This document shows, one piece after another, positions 16,187-24,033 of a stretch of DNA of 64,000 nucleotides; the first letter of the stretch is position 1; every line of letters starts with the position of its first letter. Both the position numbers and the translations under genes were made by a program. This stretch comes from Limivivens faecihominis (GTDB lineage Bacteria; Bacillota; Clostridia; Lachnospirales; Lachnospiraceae). Below the pieces are notes generated by a model, which saw only the letters and a program-made list of their open reading frames with translations, had not been told where the DNA came from and searched no databases. The stretch is taken from assembly GCF_020686945.1 (NCBI RefSeq), contig NZ_JAJEPR010000014.1, positions 20,625 to 84,624 of the forward strand, written 5' to 3'.

Positions 16187-16915
16187 ATGATGGAAAAACT
16201 TGCCCCTTATCGGGTATTCACTTCCAGTTCCCTGAAGCTCATCGCCGTCATCACCATGCTGATCGACCATTTCGGGGCCACGGTCATGAGCCAGGCGATC
16301 TTAAAACTCCCCGCTGTCAAAGCGGATGCGGACCTTTACCATAACATGCTCATACTCTACCGGCTGATCCGCTACATCGGCCGCGTTGCCTTTCCCATCT
16401 ACTGTTTTCTTCTGGTGGAAGGCTTTATCCATACCCACAGCAAGATGAAATATCTGCTGCGGCTCGGAATCTTCGTGCTGATCTCCGAGATTCCCTTCGA
16501 CTATGCGATTTACAATCACTGGTTTTACCCGGACAAACAGAACGTGTTCTTTACCCTGTTTTTTGGCATGCTGGTGATGGTACTGGTGGATCGTTTCCGA
16601 AACGACTGGCTGCAGTTTCTCATTATGGCCGTCGGCGTTTATCTCGGCTGGCTCTTTAAGACCGACTACGGTGCAAGAGGCGTTTTTCTCATCTGTACTC
16701 TGTTTCTTGTCCGCTATGCCCGTCCGATCCAGTGTCTGGCCGGAGCCCTCATCATGCAGTATGAGCTCACAGCTCCCCTGGCCTTCGTGCCCATCCTTCT
16801 CTACAACGGAGAAAAAGGCAATCTGAAAATGAAATACTTCTTCTACTGGTTCTACCCGGTTCATCTTCTGCTGCTGGGTCTTGCCAGAGATATCGTCCTT
16901 TTCTATTTCGGATGA
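16187..16915 (+). CDS. TraX family membrane protein
   Basis: A 242-residue polytopic membrane protein (about eight hydrophobic segments) of the TraX/acyltransferase-3-like family. The start contains LKLIAVITMLIDHFGA, the classic TraX N-terminal motif, and later RVAFPIYCFLLVEGFIHT and the basic/aromatic loop with FEGxx-like DYAIYNHWFYPDKQNVFFT. F-plasmid TraX acetylates pilin, but chromosomal Firmicutes TraX proteins occur without conjugation genes and probably acylate an envelope component. AGGAGG lies nine bases before the start. Confidence 0.85.
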   Translation: MMEKLAPYRVFTSSSLKLIAVITMLIDHFGATVMSQAILKLPAVKADADLYHNMLILYRLIRYIGRVAFPIYCFLLVEGFIHTHSKMKYLLRLGIFVLISEIPFDYAIYNHWFYPDKQNVFFTLFFGMLVMVLVDRFRNDWLQFLIMAVGVYLGWLFKTDYGARGVFLICTLFLVRYARPIQCLAGALIMQYELTAPLAFVPILLYNGEKGNLKMKYFFYWFYPVHLLLLGLARDIVLFYFG

Positions 16916-16925
16916 ATAACCAATT

Positions 16926-16978
16926 ACAGCCCGCAGCATCATTCCTGACCATCTGAATGAATACTGCGGGCTGTCTGT
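16926..16978 (+). terminator. traX terminator
   Basis: ACAGCCCGCAG (16926-16936) pairs perfectly with CTGCGGGCTGT (16964-16974) around a 27-base loop, followed by CTGTTT. It may also act for the convergent HAD gene. Confidence 0.75.
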
Positions 16979-17014
16979 TTACTTAACGTCAAAACATTTT
17001 TATGAATTTCTGAA

Positions 17015-17812
17015 TCATTCCTGCTCTTCTGCAAGTTTTCTCAAAATTCCAAGAACACCATTTTCCTCATAGGAAGGAGCCACATGCTTCGCGGCCTTTT
17101 TGACGCCATCGGCGGCGTTGGCTACGGCGTAGCTCTCCCCGGCCTGTTGAAACATGCCGATATCGTTGAAGTTATCGCCGAAAGCCATGGTTTCTTCCGG
17201 GCGGATTCCCAGGATTTTCTGGAGCTCCTTCAGAGCGTTTCCTTTATCTGCCGCCGGGTCCACGAAATCGATCCAACACTCTCCCGCCTGGAACACCCGG
17301 AACGTATCCTTCCAGCGCTCCTCTATCGCAGCCCCGATCCCGGCGATACCGGCCCTCCGGTAAATGGCCAGCTTCTGGATCTCCACAGGCTCTTTCGTCA
17401 CATCTTTTACCAGATGAATCTGATTGTGATAGCCCTCCACCTGGAGCCGCTCGAAATCCTCGTCGTGCTGCTCGTAGTAGATGCCATCCAGCGTGGAGGC
17501 CGTGAAAATGCAGTCCGGAAGGGTTCGCATGTAGGCGATCAGCCTCGCCACATCCGTCTGGTTCATTCCCATGGAATAGAGTTTTTCACCCTTTCGCATA
17601 ATGTTCGTTCCATTTCCGGAGATAAAAACAATGTCATCAAAAACCGGATCCAAAAGGGCCCGCATGCTGCTGTACTGACGGCCGCTGGCTCCCACAAAAA
17701 GTATTCCTTTTTCCTTCAATTTCCGAATGATCTCATAAAATTCCGGATTGATGCTGGTAGTTCCTTCCGGCACCAGGGTTCCGTCAATATCCGATGCAAC
17801 CAGTTTAATCAT
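17015..17812 (-). CDS. Cof-type HAD phosphatase (HAD-IIB)
   Basis: A 265-residue HAD hydrolase with motif I DIDGTLVPEG (nucleophile Asp8), motif II SGRQ, and motif IV GDNFNDIGMFQ. The C2 cap places it in the Cof/YidA group, which dephosphorylates small phosphorylated sugars and cofactors. Its start overlaps the end of the next HAD gene upstream by 8 bases, so the two are translationally coupled. It is the last of three HAD genes in a row. Substrate unknown. Confidence 0.88.
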   Translation of the reverse strand: MIKLVASDIDGTLVPEGTTSINPEFYEIIRKLKEKGILFVGASGRQYSSMRALLDPVFDDIVFISGNGTNIMRKGEKLYSMGMNQTDVARLIAYMRTLPDCIFTASTLDGIYYEQHDEDFERLQVEGYHNQIHLVKDVTKEPVEIQKLAIYRRAGIAGIGAAIEERWKDTFRVFQAGECWIDFVDPAADKGNALKELQKILGIRPEETMAFGDNFNDIGMFQQAGESYAVANAADGVKKAAKHVAPSYEENGVLGILRKLAEEQE

Positions 17813-18587
17813 ATTTTCCCTCCAGAATTTCCCGTAGAGTGTCCTCCACCAGGGCTGTGCGGTAAGGGCAGAGCTTCTTCACTGCCTCAGGAGAATTTTC
17901 CATGGCCACGCCGTTTTTCACCGCGGCCAGCATCTCCAGATCGTTGTAATTGTCACCGAAGGCCATGATCTCCTCCGGTTTGACGTTGAAACGCTTTTCC
18001 AGAGCCCGCATCGCAGAGCCTTTGTCCACGCCCTCCTGGATCGTATCCAGCCACTCCATGCCGGAAGTCACAACCCGCATCAGCCCTTTGAAGCGTTCCG
18101 CCCACTCTTCGTAATGCTGGGAACCGTTCTTTTCATAAAGCGAAATTTTAATATACGGCTCTTCCACTTTGAAAATGTCATCCACCACAGTGACGTTATT
18201 TTTTACCACATGGATCAGATGCTCCGCATAGGCCGGGTCTTTTGGCTGCACATAACAGGTGTTCATGCCGGAAAGAAGAACCTCCGTGTCCCCGTGATCC
18301 AGAATGATCTTCATGATCTTCTGACCGAGCTCCCGGTCAATGATATGTTTATCGACAACCTCACCCTGATACATAACCAGAGCACCGTTCTCGCAGATAT
18401 AGGCAATCTCATCCTCCACACCGTGGAACAACCGGTAAAGATTCGGATACTGGCGGCCGCTGGCTGCGGCAAAAATCCTGCCCTGCTTCGTCAGCTCATG
18501 AATGAGCTTTGCGGTGCCGGGATTTAAGGACTGGGCATGGTTTAAAAGAAGGGTTCCGTCCAGATCGCTGGCAATGAGTTTTATCAT
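17805..18587 (-). CDS. Cof-type HAD phosphatase (HAD-IIB)
   Basis: A 260-residue paralogue of the following gene: DLDGTLLLNHAQ (nucleophile Asp8), SGRQ, and GDNYNDLEML. Both proteins contain a similar W-D (EWLDTIQEGVDKG) segment before the lysine of motif III, so they arose from a tandem duplication. It follows the HAD-IA gene by three bases. GGAGG lies upstream of the ATG. Physiological substrate unknown. Confidence 0.88.
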   Translation of the reverse strand: MIKLIASDLDGTLLLNHAQSLNPGTAKLIHELTKQGRIFAAASGRQYPNLYRLFHGVEDEIAYICENGALVMYQGEVVDKHIIDRELGQKIMKIILDHGDTEVLLSGMNTCYVQPKDPAYAEHLIHVVKNNVTVVDDIFKVEEPYIKISLYEKNGSQHYEEWAERFKGLMRVVTSGMEWLDTIQEGVDKGSAMRALEKRFNVKPEEIMAFGDNYNDLEMLAAVKNGVAMENSPEAVKKLCPYRTALVEDTLREILEGKYD

Positions 18588-18590
18588 CGG

Positions 18591-19256
18591 TCAATCCTCC
18601 TTTTCCATCGCAAACAAAAAGATCTCCTCCGGCTTCTCTGCGATGTGACAGGCCTTGCTCTCCTCCAGCTCCTTCCGGTCACGGAAGCCCCAGAGAACGC
18701 CCACGGTTTCCATTTCCGCTGCTTTTCCAGTTTCCATATCAGTGGCAGTATCGCCGATGTAGAGGCAGTCCTTTTTCTCCGCCCGGAAATGCTCCGCGAG
18801 ACGGTTGGCCCCGATGGGGGACGGCTTTCTCGGAACGCTGTCGGTCTGCCCCTGAATCGCGTCAAAATAGCCTTTTCCAAACAGGGTCTCCACCACGTCC
18901 ACCGCCTGGGCATGGGGCTTGTTGGAAAGGACGGAAATTTTGATGCCTGCTGCTTTGAGCTTTTCCAGAAGCTCCGGAATCCCCTCGTAGGGAACGACTT
19001 TGTACATACAGGTCTCGCTGAAATATTCCCGGTATTTCCGGTACATCTCCTCATACTGGCTGCACTCCGCGTCCCCGGCCGCCCGAAGGCAACGGCGGCA
19101 AAGCTCCTTCGCCCCGTCTCCTGCAAAATATTTAAAACTTTCTGTGGGCTGTTCCGGAAGGTTCATCTCTCTTAATACCCGGTTGGCTGCTACAGCCATA
19201 GACTCCAACGTGCTGGCAAGCGTGCCATCCAGATCAAATATACATAATTTCTTCAT
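18591..19256 (-). CDS. HAD-IA phosphatase, phosphoglycolate phosphatase-like
   Basis: A 221-residue HAD-IA enzyme with the helical C1 cap. Motif I is FDLDGTLAST (nucleophile Asp8), motif II VLSNKP, the motif III lysine is in PRKPSP, and motif IV is IGDTATDMETG. It is closest to the Gph/PpaX group, which acts on phosphoglycolate or pyrophosphate. It is the promoter-proximal gene of a three-HAD operon. Confidence 0.86.
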   Translation of the reverse strand: MKKLCIFDLDGTLASTLESMAVAANRVLREMNLPEQPTESFKYFAGDGAKELCRRCLRAAGDAECSQYEEMYRKYREYFSETCMYKVVPYEGIPELLEKLKAAGIKISVLSNKPHAQAVDVVETLFGKGYFDAIQGQTDSVPRKPSPIGANRLAEHFRAEKKDCLYIGDTATDMETGKAAEMETVGVLWGFRDRKELEESKACHIAEKPEEIFLFAMEKED

Positions 19257-19292
19257 GAAAAATCACTCTTTCTTTTGTTCTCAAACATGCTT

Positions 19293-19321
19293 AGGATACC
19301 ATGTTTTTCCGGGGTTTACAA
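19293..19321 (-). promoter_or_regulatory. Promoter of the HAD phosphatase operon
   Basis: Minus strand -35 TTGTAA (19316-19321), 17-base spacer, -10 TATCCT (19293-19298), about 37 bases upstream of the first HAD gene. The -10 is imperfect. Confidence 0.5.
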
Positions 19322-19335
19322 TGGAACAAAGGTAC

Positions 19336-19374
19336 AAAAAAACCGCCTTACCAGCGCAAAACGGAGGTAAGGCG
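19336..19374 (-). terminator. Terminator of the GH95 gene
   Basis: CGCCTTACC and GGTAAGGCG (19344-19352 and 19366-19374) form a perfect 9-bp stem followed on the minus strand by seven T. Confidence 0.85.
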
Positions 19375-19387
19375 TACAAAATATTTT

Positions 19388-21697
19388 TTAGTTCAGTTCC
19401 CCATCCAGGATGTAAAGCATGCCGGCTTTGAGCTCGATCTCAGCCTGCTCTTCTTTTCCGATGCGGACAGAAACGGTCTTGTCTGTGTCGGAGTAGAGCT
19501 GTGCTTCCACTTTGCTATTTTCCCAGGTAATGTCCACGGTGATATTTCCTCTGGCTTTGAGACCAGTCACCTCACCCTTGGTCCATCTCGTGGGCAGTGC
19601 CGGGAGAATATCAATCACTCCGGCATGGCTCTGAAGCAGGGACTCTGCCACTCCGGCCGTATAACCGAAGTTTCCGTCGATCTGATAGGGCGGATGGGCG
19701 CAGAGCATGTTGGCATAAACGCCGCCTCCAGTCATATGTGTGGATCCATCGGGCTCCACCAGACGGAGGATATGGTTCAGGAGCTCTCCCACATGAGCGC
19801 CATCTTTCATTCTCGCCCACATCAGGATCTTCCAGGCCAGGCTCCAGCCGGTACCCTCGTCGCCTCTTCTCAACAGGCTGTTTCTTGCAGCCTCGTAAAG
19901 AGCCGGTGTATCTTCTGTGATTCCGCGGCCCGGATGCAGCTCGTAGAGATGGGAAAGGTGGCGGTGATGCTGATCCACTTCTCCAAACTCTTCGTTCCAC
20001 TCCAGAATCTGACCCTCGCTTCCGATGGCGGTCGGTACCATCTGACTTCTCACCAGTTCCGCTTTTTCTGTCAGCTCATCTTTGATTCCAAGAATCGCGC
20101 TGGCTTCCAGGTAATCTCTCAGAAGGTTTCTCACGATGGCGTTCTCGTTTTCTGTATACTGAGCCACGGTGAGCTTTGCATTTTCAAAGAAAAATTCGTT
20201 TTCCGGGGAAGTGGCAGGAGAAGCCGCATAGCCTTTTCCCGTATGAACAGCGGACTCCACACAGAAGCGCACATTTTCTTTCAGCACCGGATAGATCCGC
20301 TCCAGATACTCTCTGTCCTCGGTAAAGAGATACTGGTCGAAAAGGTTCCGGCAGAGCCACGCATAACCCATGGGCCAGAAGTTCCACTGAGCGAGACCGT
20401 CTGCTGGAGTCGTTTTTCTCCAGATATCCGCATTGTGGAAGCTGCAGGCTCCGTTCACTCCAAAGTAATTTTTCGCCGTCTCTTTTCCGTCGGCTGCCAG
20501 CTCCTCACAGAGCTTCACCAGAGGCTCGCCCATCTCCGCCAGGTTGCAGAGGCCGGCGGGCCAGTAGTTCATCTCTGTGTTGATATTGATCGTGTAATCG
20601 GAGAACCAGGGCGGAACCAGCTCCGCATTCCAGATTCCCTGGAGGTTTGCCGCCTGGGTACCCGGTCTTGAGGACGCGATCAGAAGATATCTTCCGTACT
20701 GGAAAAGAAGAGCGCTAAGTCCGATATCCTCGGGATGATCTTTGAAATCGATCAGGCGCTGGCGAAGATCCCGGTCCTCCTCTTCCTCGCCGAGAGAAAG
20801 GCGGACGCGGTCATAATAGGTCTCATACTCCACCAGATGCTCGGTCCGAAGAGACGCATAGGATTTCTCCGCACAGGTAAGATCTTTTTCCAGAAGCGGC
20901 ACCGGTGAAATGCCTTCCAGCACCGGATGTTTGTCATAGCCGTTAAAGCTGGTGCGGATGTCATAATAGAGGGTCAGCTCCTTCGCATTTTTCACGATGA
21001 GAGCGTCTCCTGCCTCTTCCACCTCGCCGTCAGTCACAACTTTTGCCCAGCCTTCGTACCACATACCCTGTTTCTCCGGCTCCTCCGGGAAAACGGGAAC
21101 GGCTTTCTCGGAGCCTCCCTCTCCTACGGTAAAGGGCACTCTTCCGGGGCAATGGCCTTTGGTCTTTAAAATGCCCGCCTCACAGCTGGTCTCCTTGGGA
21201 TAACCGCCCTCCACATAGATCTTCAGAGAAAAAGCTTCCTCTGAGAGAATGTGGTAAACCAGCGCCTGAGCCGGCCGGCTGATCAGGCAGCGTTTCTCCA
21301 CCTGTGCACCATGGTTCTTATAAGCGACAATCACCTCCGCCGTATCCAGGCAGAGTTCTCTGTGGTAATCGGAAATCTCCTCCTCACCCAGCATTTCCAT
21401 GCAGAGATTTCCAAAAGGTATATACATCTGCACATCTTCAGAAGTCTTGAAGCAGTCCTGCAGATAATCCAGCGCTTTCTGATACTCCCGTTTCTCTGTC
21501 AGCTCCCGGACCTTGGTCAGGTATCCTTCCGGAAGTTCCTTCTGCGTTTTCTCCGGATAACCTGACCAGAGTGTGTCCTCGTTCAGCGCCAGTGTCTCTT
21601 TTTTCGTTCCCCCATACACCGTTGCGCCCAGTCTTCCGTTTCCCATCGGAAGGCTCTCATGCCAGTTTCTGGCAGGCTGATCATAATACAGCTTCAT
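19388..21697 (-). CDS. GH95 alpha-L-fucosidase
   Basis: A 769-residue glycoside hydrolase family 95 protein. Start region NWHESLPMGNGRLGATVYGG with NEDTLWSG, the (alpha/alpha)6 barrel motifs SSRPGTQAANLQGIWN and NINTEMNYWP, and IDGNFGYTAGVAESLLQS near the end are characteristic. GH95 enzymes usually release alpha-1,2-linked fucose from host or milk glycans; some act on galactose. No signal peptide is present, so it should act in the cytoplasm on imported oligosaccharides. It has its own promoter and terminator. A sugar isomerase and kinase lie upstream beyond a tandem repeat array. Confidence 0.92.
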   Translation of the reverse strand: MKLYYDQPARNWHESLPMGNGRLGATVYGGTKKETLALNEDTLWSGYPEKTQKELPEGYLTKVRELTEKREYQKALDYLQDCFKTSEDVQMYIPFGNLCMEMLGEEEISDYHRELCLDTAEVIVAYKNHGAQVEKRCLISRPAQALVYHILSEEAFSLKIYVEGGYPKETSCEAGILKTKGHCPGRVPFTVGEGGSEKAVPVFPEEPEKQGMWYEGWAKVVTDGEVEEAGDALIVKNAKELTLYYDIRTSFNGYDKHPVLEGISPVPLLEKDLTCAEKSYASLRTEHLVEYETYYDRVRLSLGEEEEDRDLRQRLIDFKDHPEDIGLSALLFQYGRYLLIASSRPGTQAANLQGIWNAELVPPWFSDYTININTEMNYWPAGLCNLAEMGEPLVKLCEELAADGKETAKNYFGVNGACSFHNADIWRKTTPADGLAQWNFWPMGYAWLCRNLFDQYLFTEDREYLERIYPVLKENVRFCVESAVHTGKGYAASPATSPENEFFFENAKLTVAQYTENENAIVRNLLRDYLEASAILGIKDELTEKAELVRSQMVPTAIGSEGQILEWNEEFGEVDQHHRHLSHLYELHPGRGITEDTPALYEAARNSLLRRGDEGTGWSLAWKILMWARMKDGAHVGELLNHILRLVEPDGSTHMTGGGVYANMLCAHPPYQIDGNFGYTAGVAESLLQSHAGVIDILPALPTRWTKGEVTGLKARGNITVDITWENSKVEAQLYSDTDKTVSVRIGKEEQAEIELKAGMLYILDGELN

Positions 21698-21748
21698 CTT
21701 TTGCCTCCTCCATTTCAGTCAGCTCTTTCTGTCGTTTAACGCACCTTC

Positions 21749-21777
21749 ATCATATAATAAAAAACTGCTTTCGGCAA
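21749..21777 (-). promoter_or_regulatory. Predicted promoter of GH95 gene
   Basis: Minus strand -35 TTGCCG (21772-21777), 17-base spacer, -10 TATGAT (21749-21754), about 50 bases before the start. Confidence 0.5.
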
Positions 21778-21991
21778 CCTGTTTTTTTATCAATTTTCAA
21801 CAAAAGATGCCAGGATTCTTGGCATTTTAAAAGAGGGACTGTGTTTCTGGAAAAAAGATTTATTCGAAGGGACAGGCTGACCGCCTTTCCCTTCGAGCAT
21901 CCTTTTCTGCTTAAGGTCAAAAAATATGGGGCTTACGTCAGACTGGCAGGGTATGACTATATGGTGGGTGGAGATAAGTGATTATGGGGGC
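21778..21991. other. Intergenic stretch with no clear gene
   Basis: Between the GH95 promoter and the tandem array I see no convincing gene. The plus strand has an open stretch (about 21840-21981) whose translation includes LKVKKYGAYVRLAGYDYMVGG and ends in TAA, but it has no ribosome site. It may be a fragment of a lost gene or chance. Confidence 0.3.
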
Positions 21992-22295
21992 GTTTGACTT
22001 GTTTTGGAATTTTGAGAGTTGCAGTCATGTGTTTTTTGGGTGGCCATTAACTGCATTTGGAGTTTTGGAAGTTGCAGTCATGCATTTTGAGTAGTTTCGT
22101 TGACTGCATTTGGCATTTTGGGGAATTGCAGTCAAATATTTTCGGTATTTTATTGACTGCATTTGGAGTTTTTAGGAATTGCAGTCAAACATTTTCTAAT
22201 TTTGCATGACTGCAATTGAAGTTTTTTAGATTTGCGGTCAACTGGGGGCCTTATTTTTGATGACTCATTTTGAGATTTTGCAATATGCAGTCAAT
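21992..22295. repeat. Six-unit tandem array of 53/54-bp hairpin repeats
   Basis: Units begin near 21992, 22046, 22100, 22153, 22206 and 22260, giving a period of exactly 53 or 54. Each unit has arms related to TTGACTGCA and TGCAGTCAA about 16-18 bases apart (a foldback of 7-9 bp) and an AT-rich remainder of about 20 bases. Inner units 2-4 are the best conserved; the outer units have decayed. The base composition is much more T-rich on the plus strand than the surroundings. It lies between the xylB terminator and the GH95 promoter. Confidence 0.88.
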
Positions 22296-22309
22296 CGAAG
22301 CTCCAATAC

Positions 22310-22351
22310 TAAAACAGACCAGCCGCCGTGTCTCCGCTATAGCTGGTCTGT
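22310..22351 (-). terminator. xylB operon terminator
   Basis: ACAGACCAGC (22314-22323) and GCTGGTCTGT (22342-22351) form a perfect 10-bp stem, followed on the minus strand by TTTTAG. Confidence 0.8.
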
Positions 22352-22363
22352 CACTCTTTAATT

Positions 22364-23833
22364 TCAGATGATCTCTGAATAGATATCTTTCAGTGCCGGG
22401 TAAATTTTTGCGAATTTCCGGTATTTTTCATCGTATTTCTTTACAAGGTCGGGATCGGGTTCTACGGTGTCCACAATTTTGACGATGTGGGAAGCGGCAT
22501 CCTCAACGGAGGTGTACTCACCGCAGGCCACGGCTGCCAGCATGGCTCCGCCAAGGCCGGGACCTTCCTCGCTCTTCATGATGTCCACGGGAATGCCAAG
22601 CACGTTGGCCACGATCTTTCTCCAGAGAGGGCTCTTGGCTCCGCCGCCGCAGATCTTGGTCCGGGTGATGGGGATACCGAGGGATCTGGCGATCTCGAAG
22701 GAATCACGGATGGCGAAAGCCACACCTTCCAGGACAGCCTGGGTCATGTCGGCTCTCGTGGTGTCCATGCTCATGCCAATGAAGGTTCCGCGGGCATCCG
22801 GATTGTTGTGGGGAGAACGCTCGCCCATCAGATAAGGAAGGAAAAATACATGATTTTCTCCAAGTTTCGTGATCTTCTCCTGCTCGCCTGCATAATCCTT
22901 CGTGCCGATGATCTCGTCCATCCACCATTTGTTACAGGAAGCTGCGCTGAGCATGCAGCCCATAAGATGATATTTGCCGTCTGCATGGGCAAAAGCGTGA
23001 AGCGCATTGTTGCTGTCTACGCAGAACTCTTCACTGGAAACGAAAATGGTTCCGGAGGTTCCGAGGGAAATGTTGCACTGGCCGTCGCCGACGGTTCCGG
23101 TTCCCACGGCTGCCGCTGCGTTGTCTCCAGCTCCCGCTGCCACCCTGACGCTTTCCGGCAGTTTTAAGAGAGCTGCTACTTCCGGCTTCAGCGTGCCGAC
23201 GCACTCATAGCTTTCGTAAATCTTTGCCACCTGATCTTTGCGGATGCCGCAGATCTTCAGCATCTCTTCAGACCAGCATTTGTTTTTCACATCGAAAATC
23301 AGCATACCGGAGGCATCGGACACGTCCGTGCAGAAGGTTCCGGTCAGACGGTAAGCCAGGTAATCCTTCGGCAGCATGATCTTGCTGATCCGGGCAAAAT
23401 TTTCCGGCTCGTTCTCTTTTACCCAGAGAATCTTCGGGGCAGTAAAGCCTGCGAAAGCGATGTTGGCGGTGTACTCGGAAAGCTTGCCTTTTCCGATCAC
23501 TTCATTTAAGTAGTTTGTCTCTTTTCCGGTTCTTCCGTCATTCCAGAGGATCGCAGGACGGATCACCTCGTCATTTTCATCCAGCATAACAAGACCGTGC
23601 ATCTGACCGCCGAAGCTCAGGCCGGCAACTTTTTCTCTGTCCGTTTCCGGCACCAGCTCCCGGATGCCTTCCACCACAGCGTTCCACCAGTCCTCCGGTT
23701 TTTGTTCCGACCAGCCCGGATGGGGGAAGTATAAGGGATATTCCTTTGAAACCACATTTCTGATGCTACCGTCCGCCTCCATGAGAAGCAGTTTGACAGC
23801 GGAAGTACCAAGGTCTACTCCAATATAATACAT
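22364..23833 (-). CDS. xylB: Xylulokinase-type FGGY sugar kinase
   Basis: A 489-residue FGGY carbohydrate kinase. It opens with YYIGVDLGTSAVKLLLM, has the XylB-type substrate motif LSFGGQMHGLV with catalytic Asp in ILWNDGRT, and the ATP site KICGGGAKSPLW. Sequence features favour D-xylulose kinase, but the partner gene upstream is a fucose/arabinose-isomerase-like protein, so the in vivo ketose could differ. The start at 23833 has GGAG seven bases upstream. It is the last gene of a three-gene operon, with a hairpin between it and the isomerase gene. Confidence 0.88.
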   Translation of the reverse strand: MYYIGVDLGTSAVKLLLMEADGSIRNVVSKEYPLYFPHPGWSEQKPEDWWNAVVEGIRELVPETDREKVAGLSFGGQMHGLVMLDENDEVIRPAILWNDGRTGKETNYLNEVIGKGKLSEYTANIAFAGFTAPKILWVKENEPENFARISKIMLPKDYLAYRLTGTFCTDVSDASGMLIFDVKNKCWSEEMLKICGIRKDQVAKIYESYECVGTLKPEVAALLKLPESVRVAAGAGDNAAAAVGTGTVGDGQCNISLGTSGTIFVSSEEFCVDSNNALHAFAHADGKYHLMGCMLSAASCNKWWMDEIIGTKDYAGEQEKITKLGENHVFFLPYLMGERSPHNNPDARGTFIGMSMDTTRADMTQAVLEGVAFAIRDSFEIARSLGIPITRTKICGGGAKSPLWRKIVANVLGIPVDIMKSEEGPGLGGAMLAAVACGEYTSVEDAASHIVKIVDTVEPDPDLVKKYDEKYRKFAKIYPALKDIYSEII

Positions 23834-23913
23834 AATCATTCTCCTCTTGTAATGATTCAAAAAACAGCCATTGGGAAGCCTTCTGAATCGCCACTTCTTT
23901 TTGATATAAGAAA

Positions 23914-23949
23914 GCCGGACTGCCTGTGACAAATCTTAAGCAGTCCGGC
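23914..23949. terminator. Internal hairpin between isomerase and xylB
   Basis: GCCGGACTGC (23914-23923) pairs perfectly with GCAGTCCGGC (23940-23949). On the minus strand it is followed by TTTCTTATATC, a weak U tract, suggesting partial termination or an RNA-stability element within the operon. Confidence 0.6.
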
Positions 23950-24033
23950 CTTTTCTTTTGTCAGATGGATTGCTGCAATCCACTGTTTACTTCATAGTCG
24001 ATAAGTCCGGCAGGCAAAGTGTAAACCGGATAC

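Noticed and set aside
16187..16915. traX as a sign of a conjugative element
   Set aside because: No other transfer genes, att sites or composition change nearby; chromosomal TraX homologues are common in Firmicutes.
18584..19126. Alternative reading frame of 180 codons on the minus strand
   Set aside because: It lies within the HAD-IA gene in another frame, has low-complexity Arg/Ser-rich translation and no ribosome site.
21992..22295. CRISPR array
   Set aside because: Units have palindromic arms and regular spacing, but the spacers are only about 20 bases, resemble each other, the repeats diverge between units, and no cas genes are near.
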